From Candidatus Competibacteraceae bacterium (GTDB lineage: Bacteria; Pseudomonadota; Gammaproteobacteria; Competibacterales; Competibacteraceae), in contig JAGRHK010000164.1 in NCBI GenBank assembly GCA_020444985.1, positions 1 to 5,016 of the forward strand: DNA of 5,016 bases, written 5' to 3'. The position numbers and the translations under genes were made by a program. The notes below the pieces were generated by a model, which was not told the origin of the DNA, made no database searches, and saw only the letters and a list, made by a program, of their open reading frames with translations. The stretch's first letter is position 1; the number at the start of each line of letters is the position of its first letter. Shown piece by piece: positions 1-5,016 of this stretch.

Positions 1-63
1 GGCAAAAGCAGCGTGGCTAGCTAATATGCCAGAAAAGGCTAAGGCAAAAAGAGATTTTTTCAT
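1..63 (-). CDS. Exported protein, N-terminal signal peptide only (cut by the window edge)
   Basis: Reading leftward from an ATG at 63-61, 21 codons are visible and the frame is open at base 1. They form a textbook Sec signal peptide: a Lys-Lys start (MKKSLFALAF), a hydrophobic core, and an A-F-A signal peptidase I site. Cleavage would fall at the last visible codon, so no mature residue is seen and the function cannot be read. The start is supported by GAGGAG at 78-73, nine bases upstream. It lies 70 bases after the stop of the 78-residue gene on the same strand, so co-transcription with the barrel gene is likely. Too short to appear in a length-filtered ORF search. The product should be periplasmic, outer-membrane or secreted. 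No lipobox cysteine is visible. Confidence 0.85.
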   Translation of the reverse strand, partial: MKKSLFALAFSGILASHAAFA

Positions 64-70
64 GACAATA

Positions 71-80
71 TTCTCCTCAT
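71..80 (-). promoter_or_regulatory. Strong ribosome-binding leader of the exported-protein gene
   Basis: In the mRNA sense this reads ATGAGGAGAA, with GAGGAG nine bases before the ATG at 63. The same ten bases precede the 78-residue gene at 386-377. This site fixes the start of a gene that is otherwise only 21 codons long in the window. Confidence 0.75.
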
Positions 81-99
81 TGGATAACTCAAGCAATTA

Positions 100-114
100 G
101 CTCGTTAGTCGAGC
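100..114 (-). other. Small intergenic hairpin between the two small genes
   Basis: Perfect 5-bp arms (GCTCG at 100-104, CGAGC at 110-114) enclose a 5-base loop. The hairpin lies 20 bases after the stop of the 78-residue gene and upstream of the next leader. The bases that follow in the mRNA (TAATTGCTTGAG) are not a U-tract, so it does not look like an intrinsic terminator. It could be an mRNA-processing or stability element, or chance. Confidence 0.3.
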
Positions 115-133
115 CAGGATCAATCATAATGGG

Positions 134-370
134 TTAGTACGGACAGGGATCAACCCATATCCAGCCACCATTATCACGTATATAGCACCCGCTTTGCGGC
201 TGATCCTGACCAGGGGACACTCTTAAGATTGCTTCTCCTTTGGGCGCCGATTGAGGATCAACTTTGACAACTCTCGCGACTCCCTGATCATCGGATATCA
301 CCATCAAAATGGTATTCGGATCAATCTTATCCAAGGTTTTAACCGGTACTTCAACACCCGTCAAGCTCAT
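134..370 (-). CDS. Small 78-residue protein of unknown function, downstream of the barrel gene
   Basis: I do not recognise the family. The start ATG at 370 has an excellent Shine-Dalgarno (GAGGAG at 384-379, 8-base spacer) and lies only 22 bases after the barrel gene stop, so it is very probably a real, co-transcribed gene. No signal peptide or membrane segment is visible. Residues 1-52 look like a small mixed beta fold (VEVPVKTL, TILMVISDD, VARVVKVDP, AILRVSPG). After a polar linker near 53-60 comes an aromatic, glycine-rich tail with two cysteines (C62, C76): GCYIRDNGGWIWVDPCPY. The Cys pair brackets W70 and W72, which suggests a disulfide loop or a metal or covalent attachment site, but this is inference. 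GC is about 47% by hand count over 121-360, lower than most of the barrel gene. Alternatives are an accessory protein, a ligand or substrate of the barrel, or a peptide precursor. No modification enzyme is visible in the window. Confidence 0.75.
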   Translation of the reverse strand: MSLTGVEVPVKTLDKIDPNTILMVISDDQGVARVVKVDPQSAPKGEAILRVSPGQDQPQSGCYIRDNGGWIWVDPCPY

Positions 371-376
371 CGGATT

Positions 377-386
377 TTCTCCTCAT
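377..386 (-). promoter_or_regulatory. Strong ribosome-binding leader of the 78-residue gene
   Basis: The mRNA sense reads ATGAGGAGAA, eight bases (from the end of GAGGAG) before the ATG at 370. It starts seven bases after the barrel gene stop (TGA at 395-393), so ribosomes ending on the barrel gene could re-initiate here. It is much closer to consensus than the barrel gene's own site, which suggests the small protein is made at higher molar levels. Confidence 0.75.
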
Positions 387-392
387 GCGTGG

Positions 393-3300
393 TCAAAAAT
401 TAAGAATCAGGCGGCCAAACAGCGTCCGCTCGGGTCGATAAAGAGGACTGACAAATCCTCCGGTTTGAAACGTGTAATCCTGGAAATAAAACTGCCGATT
501 GAACAGATTTTTCACTTCCAGCGCGACCATGCCCTGCCGCTTGGGCAAGCGATAACCCAACCCTGCATTGAACAGGGTGAATTCTTCATTCTGTGTGGAC
601 AGATAACTAAGTGGCGCATTGGGTGGCAAACGAGGATCAATCATCTGAATATCCTGATTCACATAAACCATGCCCAGTCCAGCAAACCAGCCCGAAGGAT
701 CAAAATACTGAACATTCACCGGCAGGGAGAGGGTGGTCAATTCAGCCGGAATTGAGGCAAAGATTTGACACGGGATGCAGCCTTTTTCCTTGAATCGTTC
801 ATAACGCCATACGCCGGAAAGCGCCCAACGGCGGCTGGGCATCCAGTATAAATAAGCGCTGTAAAAAGTTTCCTGGTTGGGTTCAATAAAATAGAAGTCT
901 GGCGCGTCCAGGGCGCCAAAAGGCGTCTCGTTCTCCCGTCTCACCGCTTCCAGGCCGCCAAAGAGCTGCTCGGTAAACCGCACATCCAGGCCGACTCCGT
1001 AATGTTTCGATACCGTCAGGTCGGCCAAATCCATCATTTGATTGAACCCGGCCACTTGCGTCGGCTCTAGGGTCTGCCGTGCGGCAAATGACCGCTTCAC
1101 TGTTTTAAAGGCAGCGGCGCGCAGCGCAACGTGGTCATTGAGCGCCCACTGTACGCCGAATTTTGGATTCAGCTCGTGCAAGCGGGCATAAGGGCTGTCA
1201 TCCGACTCATAACTCAAGCCCAAGGTCCAGATGAGGTTATCGGGCGCTTTCATGTTGGCGTAGCTGTAGGCAATCTTCTGAGCGCCGTCCGTATCAGGCT
1301 GGGAAACACTGGAAAAAGTATAGTCGAGAAAATGCGCGCTCAGACCGGCAATGACATTGAAGTTGTCGGTGCGATAAAGCAGTTGAGATTCTGCCTGAGT
1401 CCCTTTTATTACTGTTCCTAAAAAACGATTGATATTCGGGAATCTCTGTAAAAAATCCCGGTCGGTGTAGATGACCGAAGCGATCACATCCATTTGGGGT
1501 GACGGGGAATAACGCGCGCCGATGCGGGTGGTTTCCTGCTCGATGTCCACGCGCCTGGAGCTGCTGAATGAGCCATCGTAGCGAGACTCCAGATAGCCGC
1601 TGGAGGTGTCCAAATAACGGTATTCAGCCTGGAGATTAAACGCTGGCGTCACCGCAGTCTGCATGAACAGATTGTAGAGGTTGTTTTCCAGATCGTTGTT
1701 GATCCGATAGCCGTTGCTCTGATAGTGAAACTGGCCAAGGCTATAGGAGAACCGGTCGGTGCGTCCGGCGACAATCAGCTCATCGCCCCACGTTTCCTGA
1801 TTGCCGCCCAGCCCGGAGAAATACAGCGTGGGCTGCTCTCGCACAAACAGCGGATTGAATTCGTACAGGGAAGCCGTCAATGGCCCGGCAGCGGGAAGCC
1901 CCAAAGCCGTTTCGGCGGCTATTGGGGACACAGGGACTACATTGAGCGGCTGTAACAACTGTGCTTGCAACAACTCGCTGGCGCGGGCCGCTTCAATCCC
2001 CGGCGTGGCGGCGTAAGAATCCGCCAGCAGACGGTGCGCGGAATAATTGCTCGGATCGCGGCTGATCGATTGCCAACCTTCCCGCAAGCCGAGTTGAGTA
2101 AAGCCGATCTCGTTATAAATCTGCCCCAGCGCCGCCGACCGCGTCGCCTGATCTTCGTCCAGTAGCAACCGGGAACGATAAACGCCCCGGTTGTCATTCA
2201 GCTCAATGGATTTTTGCAAGTTCTCCATCGCCTCCACGGGTCGATTGACGCTTTGCAATCGAATGGCGTCATACAGATACGGCGTGGGATCGCGGGGATC
2301 GAGATGTTTCGCGACCTCCAGATATTTTCGCGCCCGCCGGTTATCCTTGACTTCATAAAACGCCTTGCCGAGATAGCTGTTGTAGAGCGCGACCTGCGGC
2401 TCCAGCAGCGTGGCCTTGCGCATTTCCACCACTGCCGCATCGGTCTCGTTCCGCCGGAATAGCACCAATCCCAAACCCAGATGCGGCAGGCCCAGGGTCG
2501 AATCCTGGACGATGGCCGCCTCGAACGCCGCGCGGGCCTTATCCACGCGATGCCGGGCGAGTTGCAGGAAGCCCCAGACCGTATTGACCATCGCATCATC
2601 TGGGGCGATTTGCCGCACCCGCTCCACGACTTTCACCGCTTCTTGCAACCGCCCCATCCCGAACAGCAGACCGCTTTCCTGAACCCGCGCCTGGACATGA
2701 TGAGGATCGAGTTCAGCCGCCTGGCGCGCGGACGCCAGCGCCCCGTCCAGATCGAATTCGGCTTGCTGGACCCAACTCCGGCTGAGCCAGGCCGCAGGGG
2801 AGGCGGGATTCACCGCAACCGCTTTTTCAGCATCCGCTCGGGCTTCAGCCCTACGGTTCTGCGTCAACGCAATGGTGGAGCGGACGCTGTAAGCCAGCGC
2901 ATCGCCGGCATCAAGCGCCAACGCGCGGTCAATGGCTTGTCGCGCCGCCGCCACTTCACCGCGCAGCAAATGCCGTTGCGCGGCTTCAATCCAGCGGCTT
3001 TGTGTTGCGTCGCCGATCACCTGCGGGTAATACAGCGACCATTGCACCGCATCGCGCGGATTGAGCAGCACCGTCTTGCGCGGGGCTTCACCCACGTTAA
3101 CATCCGCCTGTTCACTCGCTGCGACCAGGACGCTCCCCTGGGGATTGCTGAATTCCACCAAGCCATTCACCACCGTCAACCGGGCAGCGTCGCCGGGACT
3201 TACCCTCAGATTGAATTCGGTGCCGCGAATGGTGGCGGTTGCCGGAACGGTCTGCACTTCCAGCGGCTCGCCGCTGTTGCGCACCCAGACCTCGCCGCTC

Positions 3301-3668
3301 AACACCCGCAAAATGCTTTGCAGGGCCTGGGTCGCGGTGGCAATGAAGCCTGCCGGTGGTGGCGGCGCGATGCGCTTGAGTTCCAGTTGACTTCGGGCAT
3401 TCAACTTGATTTGCGTCCCACTGGCCAACAAAATCGCCGCCCGACTGCCGGCGTCGGTGCGCACCACCTCGCCCTCCGCCAGCCGCGCGCCCGCGTCGAC
3501 GGGTTGCCAGCGCCCTGCGCGCAGGACTTCAACCGTTCCCAGCGCGCTGACCACTTGGCCGGCTTCCTGGGCCAAGGCTGGGCAGACCGGTAATAGAACG
3601 AGCAGCAGGAAAACATAAACCCTGCACAGCCCTGCCGAACGCCAGTCGTTGCCATAACCAAGCACCAC
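393..3668 (-). CDS. FecR-domain / TPR / TonB-receptor-like outer-membrane barrel fusion protein, 1091 residues
   Basis: Signal peptide at 1-33, with cleavage after ALA (CPALA|QEAG). A FecR-type periplasmic domain spans about 38-205, with repeated V-x-G-x-V strands, the LASGTQIKLNARSQLEL segment and the hallmark TIRGTEF at 146-152. TPRs run from about 225 to 490: eight 34-residue units ending in signatures such as ALALDAGD, AVAVNPAS, AAELDPHH and AKHLDPRD. Two divergent units cover about 512-575. A junction at 497-610 (SRLLLDEDQATRSAALGQIY, NYSAHRLLADSY, LLQPLNVVPV, YEFNPLF) matches, from memory, a family often annotated as TPR components of TonB systems. Residues 611-1091 are alternating aromatic beta-strands ending KNLFNRQFYF ... 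RTLFGRLILNF, with a C-terminal Phe as in TonB-dependent receptors and other BAM substrates. There is no plug domain or TonB box; the FecR and TPR parts sit in its place. The only mature cysteines are C963 and C966 (CIPC). Start is tandem GTG-GTG after AGAGGG at 3679-3674; no ATG lies near. The transported substrate is not readable. Confidence 0.9.
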   Translation of the reverse strand: MVLGYGNDWRSAGLCRVYVFLLLVLLPVCPALAQEAGQVVSALGTVEVLRAGRWQPVDAGARLAEGEVVRTDAGSRAAILLASGTQIKLNARSQLELKRIAPPPPAGFIATATQALQSILRVLSGEVWVRNSGEPLEVQTVPATATIRGTEFNLRVSPGDAARLTVVNGLVEFSNPQGSVLVAASEQADVNVGEAPRKTVLLNPRDAVQWSLYYPQVIGDATQSRWIEAAQRHLLRGEVAAARQAIDRALALDAGDALAYSVRSTIALTQNRRAEARADAEKAVAVNPASPAAWLSRSWVQQAEFDLDGALASARQAAELDPHHVQARVQESGLLFGMGRLQEAVKVVERVRQIAPDDAMVNTVWGFLQLARHRVDKARAAFEAAIVQDSTLGLPHLGLGLVLFRRNETDAAVVEMRKATLLEPQVALYNSYLGKAFYEVKDNRRARKYLEVAKHLDPRDPTPYLYDAIRLQSVNRPVEAMENLQKSIELNDNRGVYRSRLLLDEDQATRSAALGQIYNEIGFTQLGLREGWQSISRDPSNYSAHRLLADSYAATPGIEAARASELLQAQLLQPLNVVPVSPIAAETALGLPAAGPLTASLYEFNPLFVREQPTLYFSGLGGNQETWGDELIVAGRTDRFSYSLGQFHYQSNGYRINNDLENNLYNLFMQTAVTPAFNLQAEYRYLDTSSGYLESRYDGSFSSSRRVDIEQETTRIGARYSPSPQMDVIASVIYTDRDFLQRFPNINRFLGTVIKGTQAESQLLYRTDNFNVIAGLSAHFLDYTFSSVSQPDTDGAQKIAYSYANMKAPDNLIWTLGLSYESDDSPYARLHELNPKFGVQWALNDHVALRAAAFKTVKRSFAARQTLEPTQVAGFNQMMDLADLTVSKHYGVGLDVRFTEQLFGGLEAVRRENETPFGALDAPDFYFIEPNQETFYSAYLYWMPSRRWALSGVWRYERFKEKGCIPCQIFASIPAELTTLSLPVNVQYFDPSGWFAGLGMVYVNQDIQMIDPRLPPNAPLSYLSTQNEEFTLFNAGLGYRLPKRQGMVALEVKNLFNRQFYFQDYTFQTGGFVSPLYRPERTLFGRLILNF

Positions 3669-3705
3669 TTTTACCCTCTAAGCCAGCGCTTCGTAAGGTA
3701 AAAGT
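3667..3705 (-). promoter_or_regulatory. Leader hairpin masking the ribosome-binding site and GTG start of the barrel gene
   Basis: Seen directly: perfect 9-bp arms, ACTTTTACC at 3667-3675 and GGTAAAAGT at 3697-3705. Inside are 4-bp arms (AAGC at 3680-3683, GCTT at 3688-3691) with a 4-base loop. In the mRNA the 3' outer arm contains the end of the Shine-Dalgarno (GGG of AGAGGG, 3679-3674) and the first two bases of the GTG start (3668-3667). The rest of the site lies in a small internal loop. If folded, translation initiation would be blocked or slowed. No U-tract follows, so it is not a terminator for the upstream gene. That the fold regulates expression is inference. Confidence 0.6.
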
Positions 3706-3709
3706 AGGA

Positions 3710-3730
3710 CGTATCATAAAAAATCATACG
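3710..3730. repeat. Imperfect AT-rich inverted repeat upstream of the barrel gene
   Basis: CGTATCAT at 3710-3717 and ATCATACG at 3723-3730 pair at seven of eight positions around an A-rich centre. It overlaps both TATGAT hexamers, so it could be an operator dyad over the -10 region. It is AT-rich with one mismatch, so chance remains possible. Confidence 0.3.
3713..3718 (-). promoter_or_regulatory. Candidate -10 element for the barrel gene
   Basis: TATGAT in the mRNA sense matches five of six bases of TATAAT, in the 68-base gap after thrH. A start seven to eight bases downstream would fall near 3705, the first base of the leader hairpin. A second TATGAT lies at 3728-3723. The hexamer 17 bases upstream (TGTAGA) is a poor -35, so this would be a weak or activator-dependent promoter, if it is one. 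Confidence 0.3.
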
Positions 3731-3736
3731 CATGAT

Positions 3737-4345
3737 CTACAGCGAACGGATACTCGCTTGGCGAAACGCTTCGCGCATTTCCTCAAAAGTTCGCGCCACT
3801 GGGAATTGTGGAAACTCGTCGATCACATTCTGTGGTGGGCGAAACAGAATGCCGGCCTCCGCTTCGGCCAGCATCGTCGTATCGTTATAGGAATCTCCGG
3901 CGGCAATCACCCGGAAATTGAGCTGATGAAACGCCTGCACCGCTTGTCGCTTGGAATCCGGTTGACGCAGGACATAGCCTACCACCCGATCATCAACGAC
4001 TTCCAGGCGGTGACAGAATAGCGTCGGCCAACCCAGTTGTTTCATCAATGGCAGCGCAAACTCATAATACGTATCGGACAGAATCACGACCTGAAATCGC
4101 TCGCGCAACCAGTCGAGAAACGCGCACGCGCCCTCTAGCGCTCCCATCCCGGCGATCACCTGCTGGATGTCGGAAAGCTTCAATCCATGCTGATTCAGCA
4201 ACTCCAATCGCCCCCGCATGAGCTGGTCATAATCGGGAATATCGCGGGTGGTCAGCCGCAACTCCTCAATGCCGGTGCGCTCAGCGACATTAATCCAGAT
4301 TTCCGGAATCAGAACCCCTTCCAAATCCAGGCAAGCCAATTCCAT
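3737..4345 (-). CDS. thrH: Bifunctional phosphoserine phosphatase / homoserine phosphotransferase ThrH (HAD family)
   Basis: Cytosolic HAD-superfamily enzyme of 202 residues, close to the roughly 205 of Pseudomonas ThrH. The family removes phosphate from phosphoserine and can pass it to homoserine, linking serine and threonine synthesis. All four HAD motifs are visible: motif I DLEGV at 7-11 (nucleophile D7, with E9 in place of the usual second Asp, as in ThrH), motif II ILSDT with S90, motif III K132, and motif IV AAGDSYND at 148-155 (D151, D155). The N-terminal MELACLDLEGVLIPEIW and the stretch RERFQVVILSDTYYEF are near-identical, from memory, to Pseudomonas ThrH. I chose the ATG at 4345: it gives the family N-terminus and has GGGAG at 4356-4352 six bases upstream. 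A longer reading from 4378 adds 11 residues with no ribosome-binding site. It sits 79 bases after the cyclic-nucleotide-domain gene and 68 before the barrel gene. No functional link to the barrel is evident. Confidence 0.93.
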   Translation of the reverse strand: MELACLDLEGVLIPEIWINVAERTGIEELRLTTRDIPDYDQLMRGRLELLNQHGLKLSDIQQVIAGMGALEGACAFLDWLRERFQVVILSDTYYEFALPLMKQLGWPTLFCHRLEVVDDRVVGYVLRQPDSKRQAVQAFHQLNFRVIAAGDSYNDTTMLAEAEAGILFRPPQNVIDEFPQFPVARTFEEMREAFRQASIRSL

Positions 4346-4350
4346 GAGAA

Positions 4351-4356
4351 TCTCCC
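4351..4356 (-). promoter_or_regulatory. Ribosome-binding site deciding the thrH start
   Basis: GGGAGA in the mRNA sense, five bases from the ATG at 4345. The alternative ATG at 4378 has no such site, which supports the shorter 202-residue protein. Confidence 0.6.
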
Positions 4357-4365
4357 GTGGTCCGC

Positions 4366-4389
4366 GGTCAGCGCGCATGCGCCGAGACC
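4366..4389. repeat. Imperfect GC-rich dyad in the thrH leader
   Basis: A 24-base symmetric block: GGTC (4366-4369), three mismatched bases, the perfect palindrome GCGCATGCGC (4373-4382), three mismatched bases, then GACC (4386-4389). As RNA it could fold into a weak hairpin just before the thrH ribosome-binding site; as DNA it could be an operator. Short GC-rich palindromes occur by chance, so support is modest. Confidence 0.3.
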
Positions 4390-4392
4390 TGA

Positions 4393-4417
4393 TTGATAAA
4401 ATTTCAGTGTTTGATAA
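4393..4417. repeat. Direct repeat TTGATAA x2 upstream of thrH
   Basis: TTGATAA occurs at 4393-4399 and 4411-4417, 18 bases apart, in an AT-rich pocket between the two genes. The spacing is a little under two helical turns. It could be a regulator or nucleoid-protein site, but neither copy matches the IHF consensus fully. Confidence 0.25.
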
Positions 4418-4424
4418 TCCATCA

Positions 4425-4961
4425 TCATCGATCCAGTAATTCAGTCAACTGCTCGGTATTAAGCCGTAATCGTAGCGCCAGCACCATAATCAGATCGATG
4501 GCCGCTTTGGGATTCTGCTCCAGAAAGGGCATGAAATCCCTGCGATGAATTACCAGTAGTTCGCTGGGCGCCAGCGTGGTCACCGTCGCCGAGCGCCCTC
4601 GACCGTCGAGCATGGCAATCTCGCCCACGATTTCCCCTGGCGCAATAGTTCCCAGCACGATTTCCCGCCCTTCTCCATCCGTGACATTCACCTTGAGGCG
4701 GCCGCTCAGAACAACCAGCATTTCCTCGCCGGTTGAGCCTCTCTCAAACACGACATAGTTGCCCGGCAAGGTTACCACCCGCGACATCGCGCGGACTTTC
4801 TCCAGATGAATGGGCGATAAGTTGCGGAACAAAAAGCATTTATGCAGAATATCGGATCGTTGTTGTTTGGGTGCCGCCTGCGTGTTGTCCAGAGTCAGAG
4901 CGCCATGCAACTGACTGGCGATCAATGGCCGCCTGATGCAGACATGTTCAGAATCCAACAT
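4425..4961 (-). CDS. Cyclic-nucleotide-binding domain protein lacking a DNA-binding domain; 5' end uncertain
   Basis: The fold is the CRP/EPAC-type cyclic-nucleotide-binding beta-roll at about residues 36-150: SDILHKCFLFRNLSP, the glycine turn LPGNYVVFERGSTGEEML, then LSGRLKV. The phosphate-binding cassette GEIVGEIAMLDGRGRSATV keeps E114 and R123-S124, the positions that hold the ribose and phosphate in CRP, so cAMP or cGMP binding is plausible. The protein stops right after the C-helix (LRLNTEQLTELLDR), so the helix-turn-helix of CRP/FNR regulators is absent. The coordinates given run from the only ATG before the domain, at 4961. However, no ribosome-binding site precedes it, and the frame stays open for 18 more codons (EFQQDAPEASSILASTNP) to the window edge. 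It may therefore be the C-terminal sensor of a larger protein, such as a transporter, channel or STAS-type protein. The remnant between this gene and thrH encodes no lost DNA-binding domain in any obvious frame. Confidence 0.85.
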   Translation of the reverse strand: MLDSEHVCIRRPLIASQLHGALTLDNTQAAPKQQRSDILHKCFLFRNLSPIHLEKVRAMSRVVTLPGNYVVFERGSTGEEMLVVLSGRLKVNVTDGEGREIVLGTIAPGEIVGEIAMLDGRGRSATVTTLAPSELLVIHRRDFMPFLEQNPKAAIDLIMVLALRLRLNTEQLTELLDR

Positions 4962-5016
4962 CGGATTGGTCGACGCCAGAATACTGCTAGCCTCTGGCGC
5001 ATCCTGCTGGAATTCA

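Noticed and set aside
100..114. Intrinsic terminator between the two small genes
   Set aside because: The stem is only 5 bp and no U-run follows in the mRNA.
134..370. Firm call of the 78-residue protein as a modified-peptide (RiPP) precursor
   Set aside because: The Cys-rich tail is suggestive, but there is no double-Gly cleavage site or modification enzyme in the window. It is left as unknown.
309..755. 148-codon plus-strand open frame
   Set aside because: It spans the 3' end of the barrel gene and part of the 78-residue gene on the opposite strand, and its product shows no recognisable motif.
3567..3587. Lipoprotein lipobox at LPVC in the barrel protein's signal peptide
   Set aside because: Val precedes the Cys where Gly, Ala or Ser is needed, and a clean ALA signal peptidase I site follows. 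Barrel proteins are not normally lipidated there.
2481..3593. 370-codon open frame on the plus strand
   Set aside because: It lies fully opposite the GC-rich FecR/TPR coding region, its translation is low-complexity in Arg, Gln and His, and it has no domain or good ribosome-binding site. It is a shadow of the real gene.
393..3668. Calling the protein a FecR anti-sigma regulator
   Set aside because: It has a cleavable signal peptide instead of a cytoplasmic sigma-binding region and inner-membrane helix, no sigma-factor gene is visible, and the FecR part is only about 15% of the chain.
4346..4378. Longer thrH start at the ATG at 4378
   Set aside because: It adds 11 residues absent from the family N-terminus and has no ribosome-binding site, whereas the ATG at 4345 has both.
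1..5016. CRISPR arrays, tRNA or rRNA genes, insertion sequences
   Set aside because: No regularly spaced repeats, tRNA-like cloverleaf or transposase sequence is seen, and nearly all bases are accounted for by the five genes.

Overview
All five genes visible here lie on the minus strand, so transcription runs from high to low coordinates: a cyclic-nucleotide-binding domain protein (4961 to 4425, frame open to the window edge), a ThrH-type HAD phosphatase (4345 to 3737), a very large FecR/TPR/outer-membrane-barrel protein (3668 to 393), a 78-residue protein of unknown function (370 to 134), and the start of an exported protein (63 to the window edge). The last three carry the main interest. 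Gaps are 79, 68, 22 and 70 bases, so there is almost no spare DNA and no convincing intrinsic terminator. One polycistronic unit, or two sub-units, is plausible.

The organism is a Gram-negative bacterium, most likely a gammaproteobacterium. The evidence is an outer-membrane barrel with a C-terminal phenylalanine, classical Sec signal peptides, Shine-Dalgarno leaders, and a ThrH that closely resembles, from memory, the Pseudomonas enzyme. GC is uneven: hand counts of 60-base lines range from about 72% in the FecR part to about 38% in part of the barrel, and about 47% over 121-360. A genus cannot be assigned from the sequence alone.

The centre of the window is one 1091-residue polypeptide. It has a Sec signal peptide, a periplasmic FecR-type domain, 8 to 10 TPR repeats, a conserved junction, and about 480 residues of TonB-receptor-like beta-barrel with no recognisable plug. 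This resembles proteins often annotated as TPR components of TonB systems. It is followed closely by two small genes with strong, near-identical ribosome-binding leaders. They could be substrates, ligands or accessory proteins of the barrel (inference).

The most specific new signal is a perfect 9-bp inverted repeat at 3667-3705. In the barrel gene's mRNA it would fold the Shine-Dalgarno and the first bases of the GTG start into a hairpin. A candidate -10 element would place the transcript start at the first base of that hairpin.
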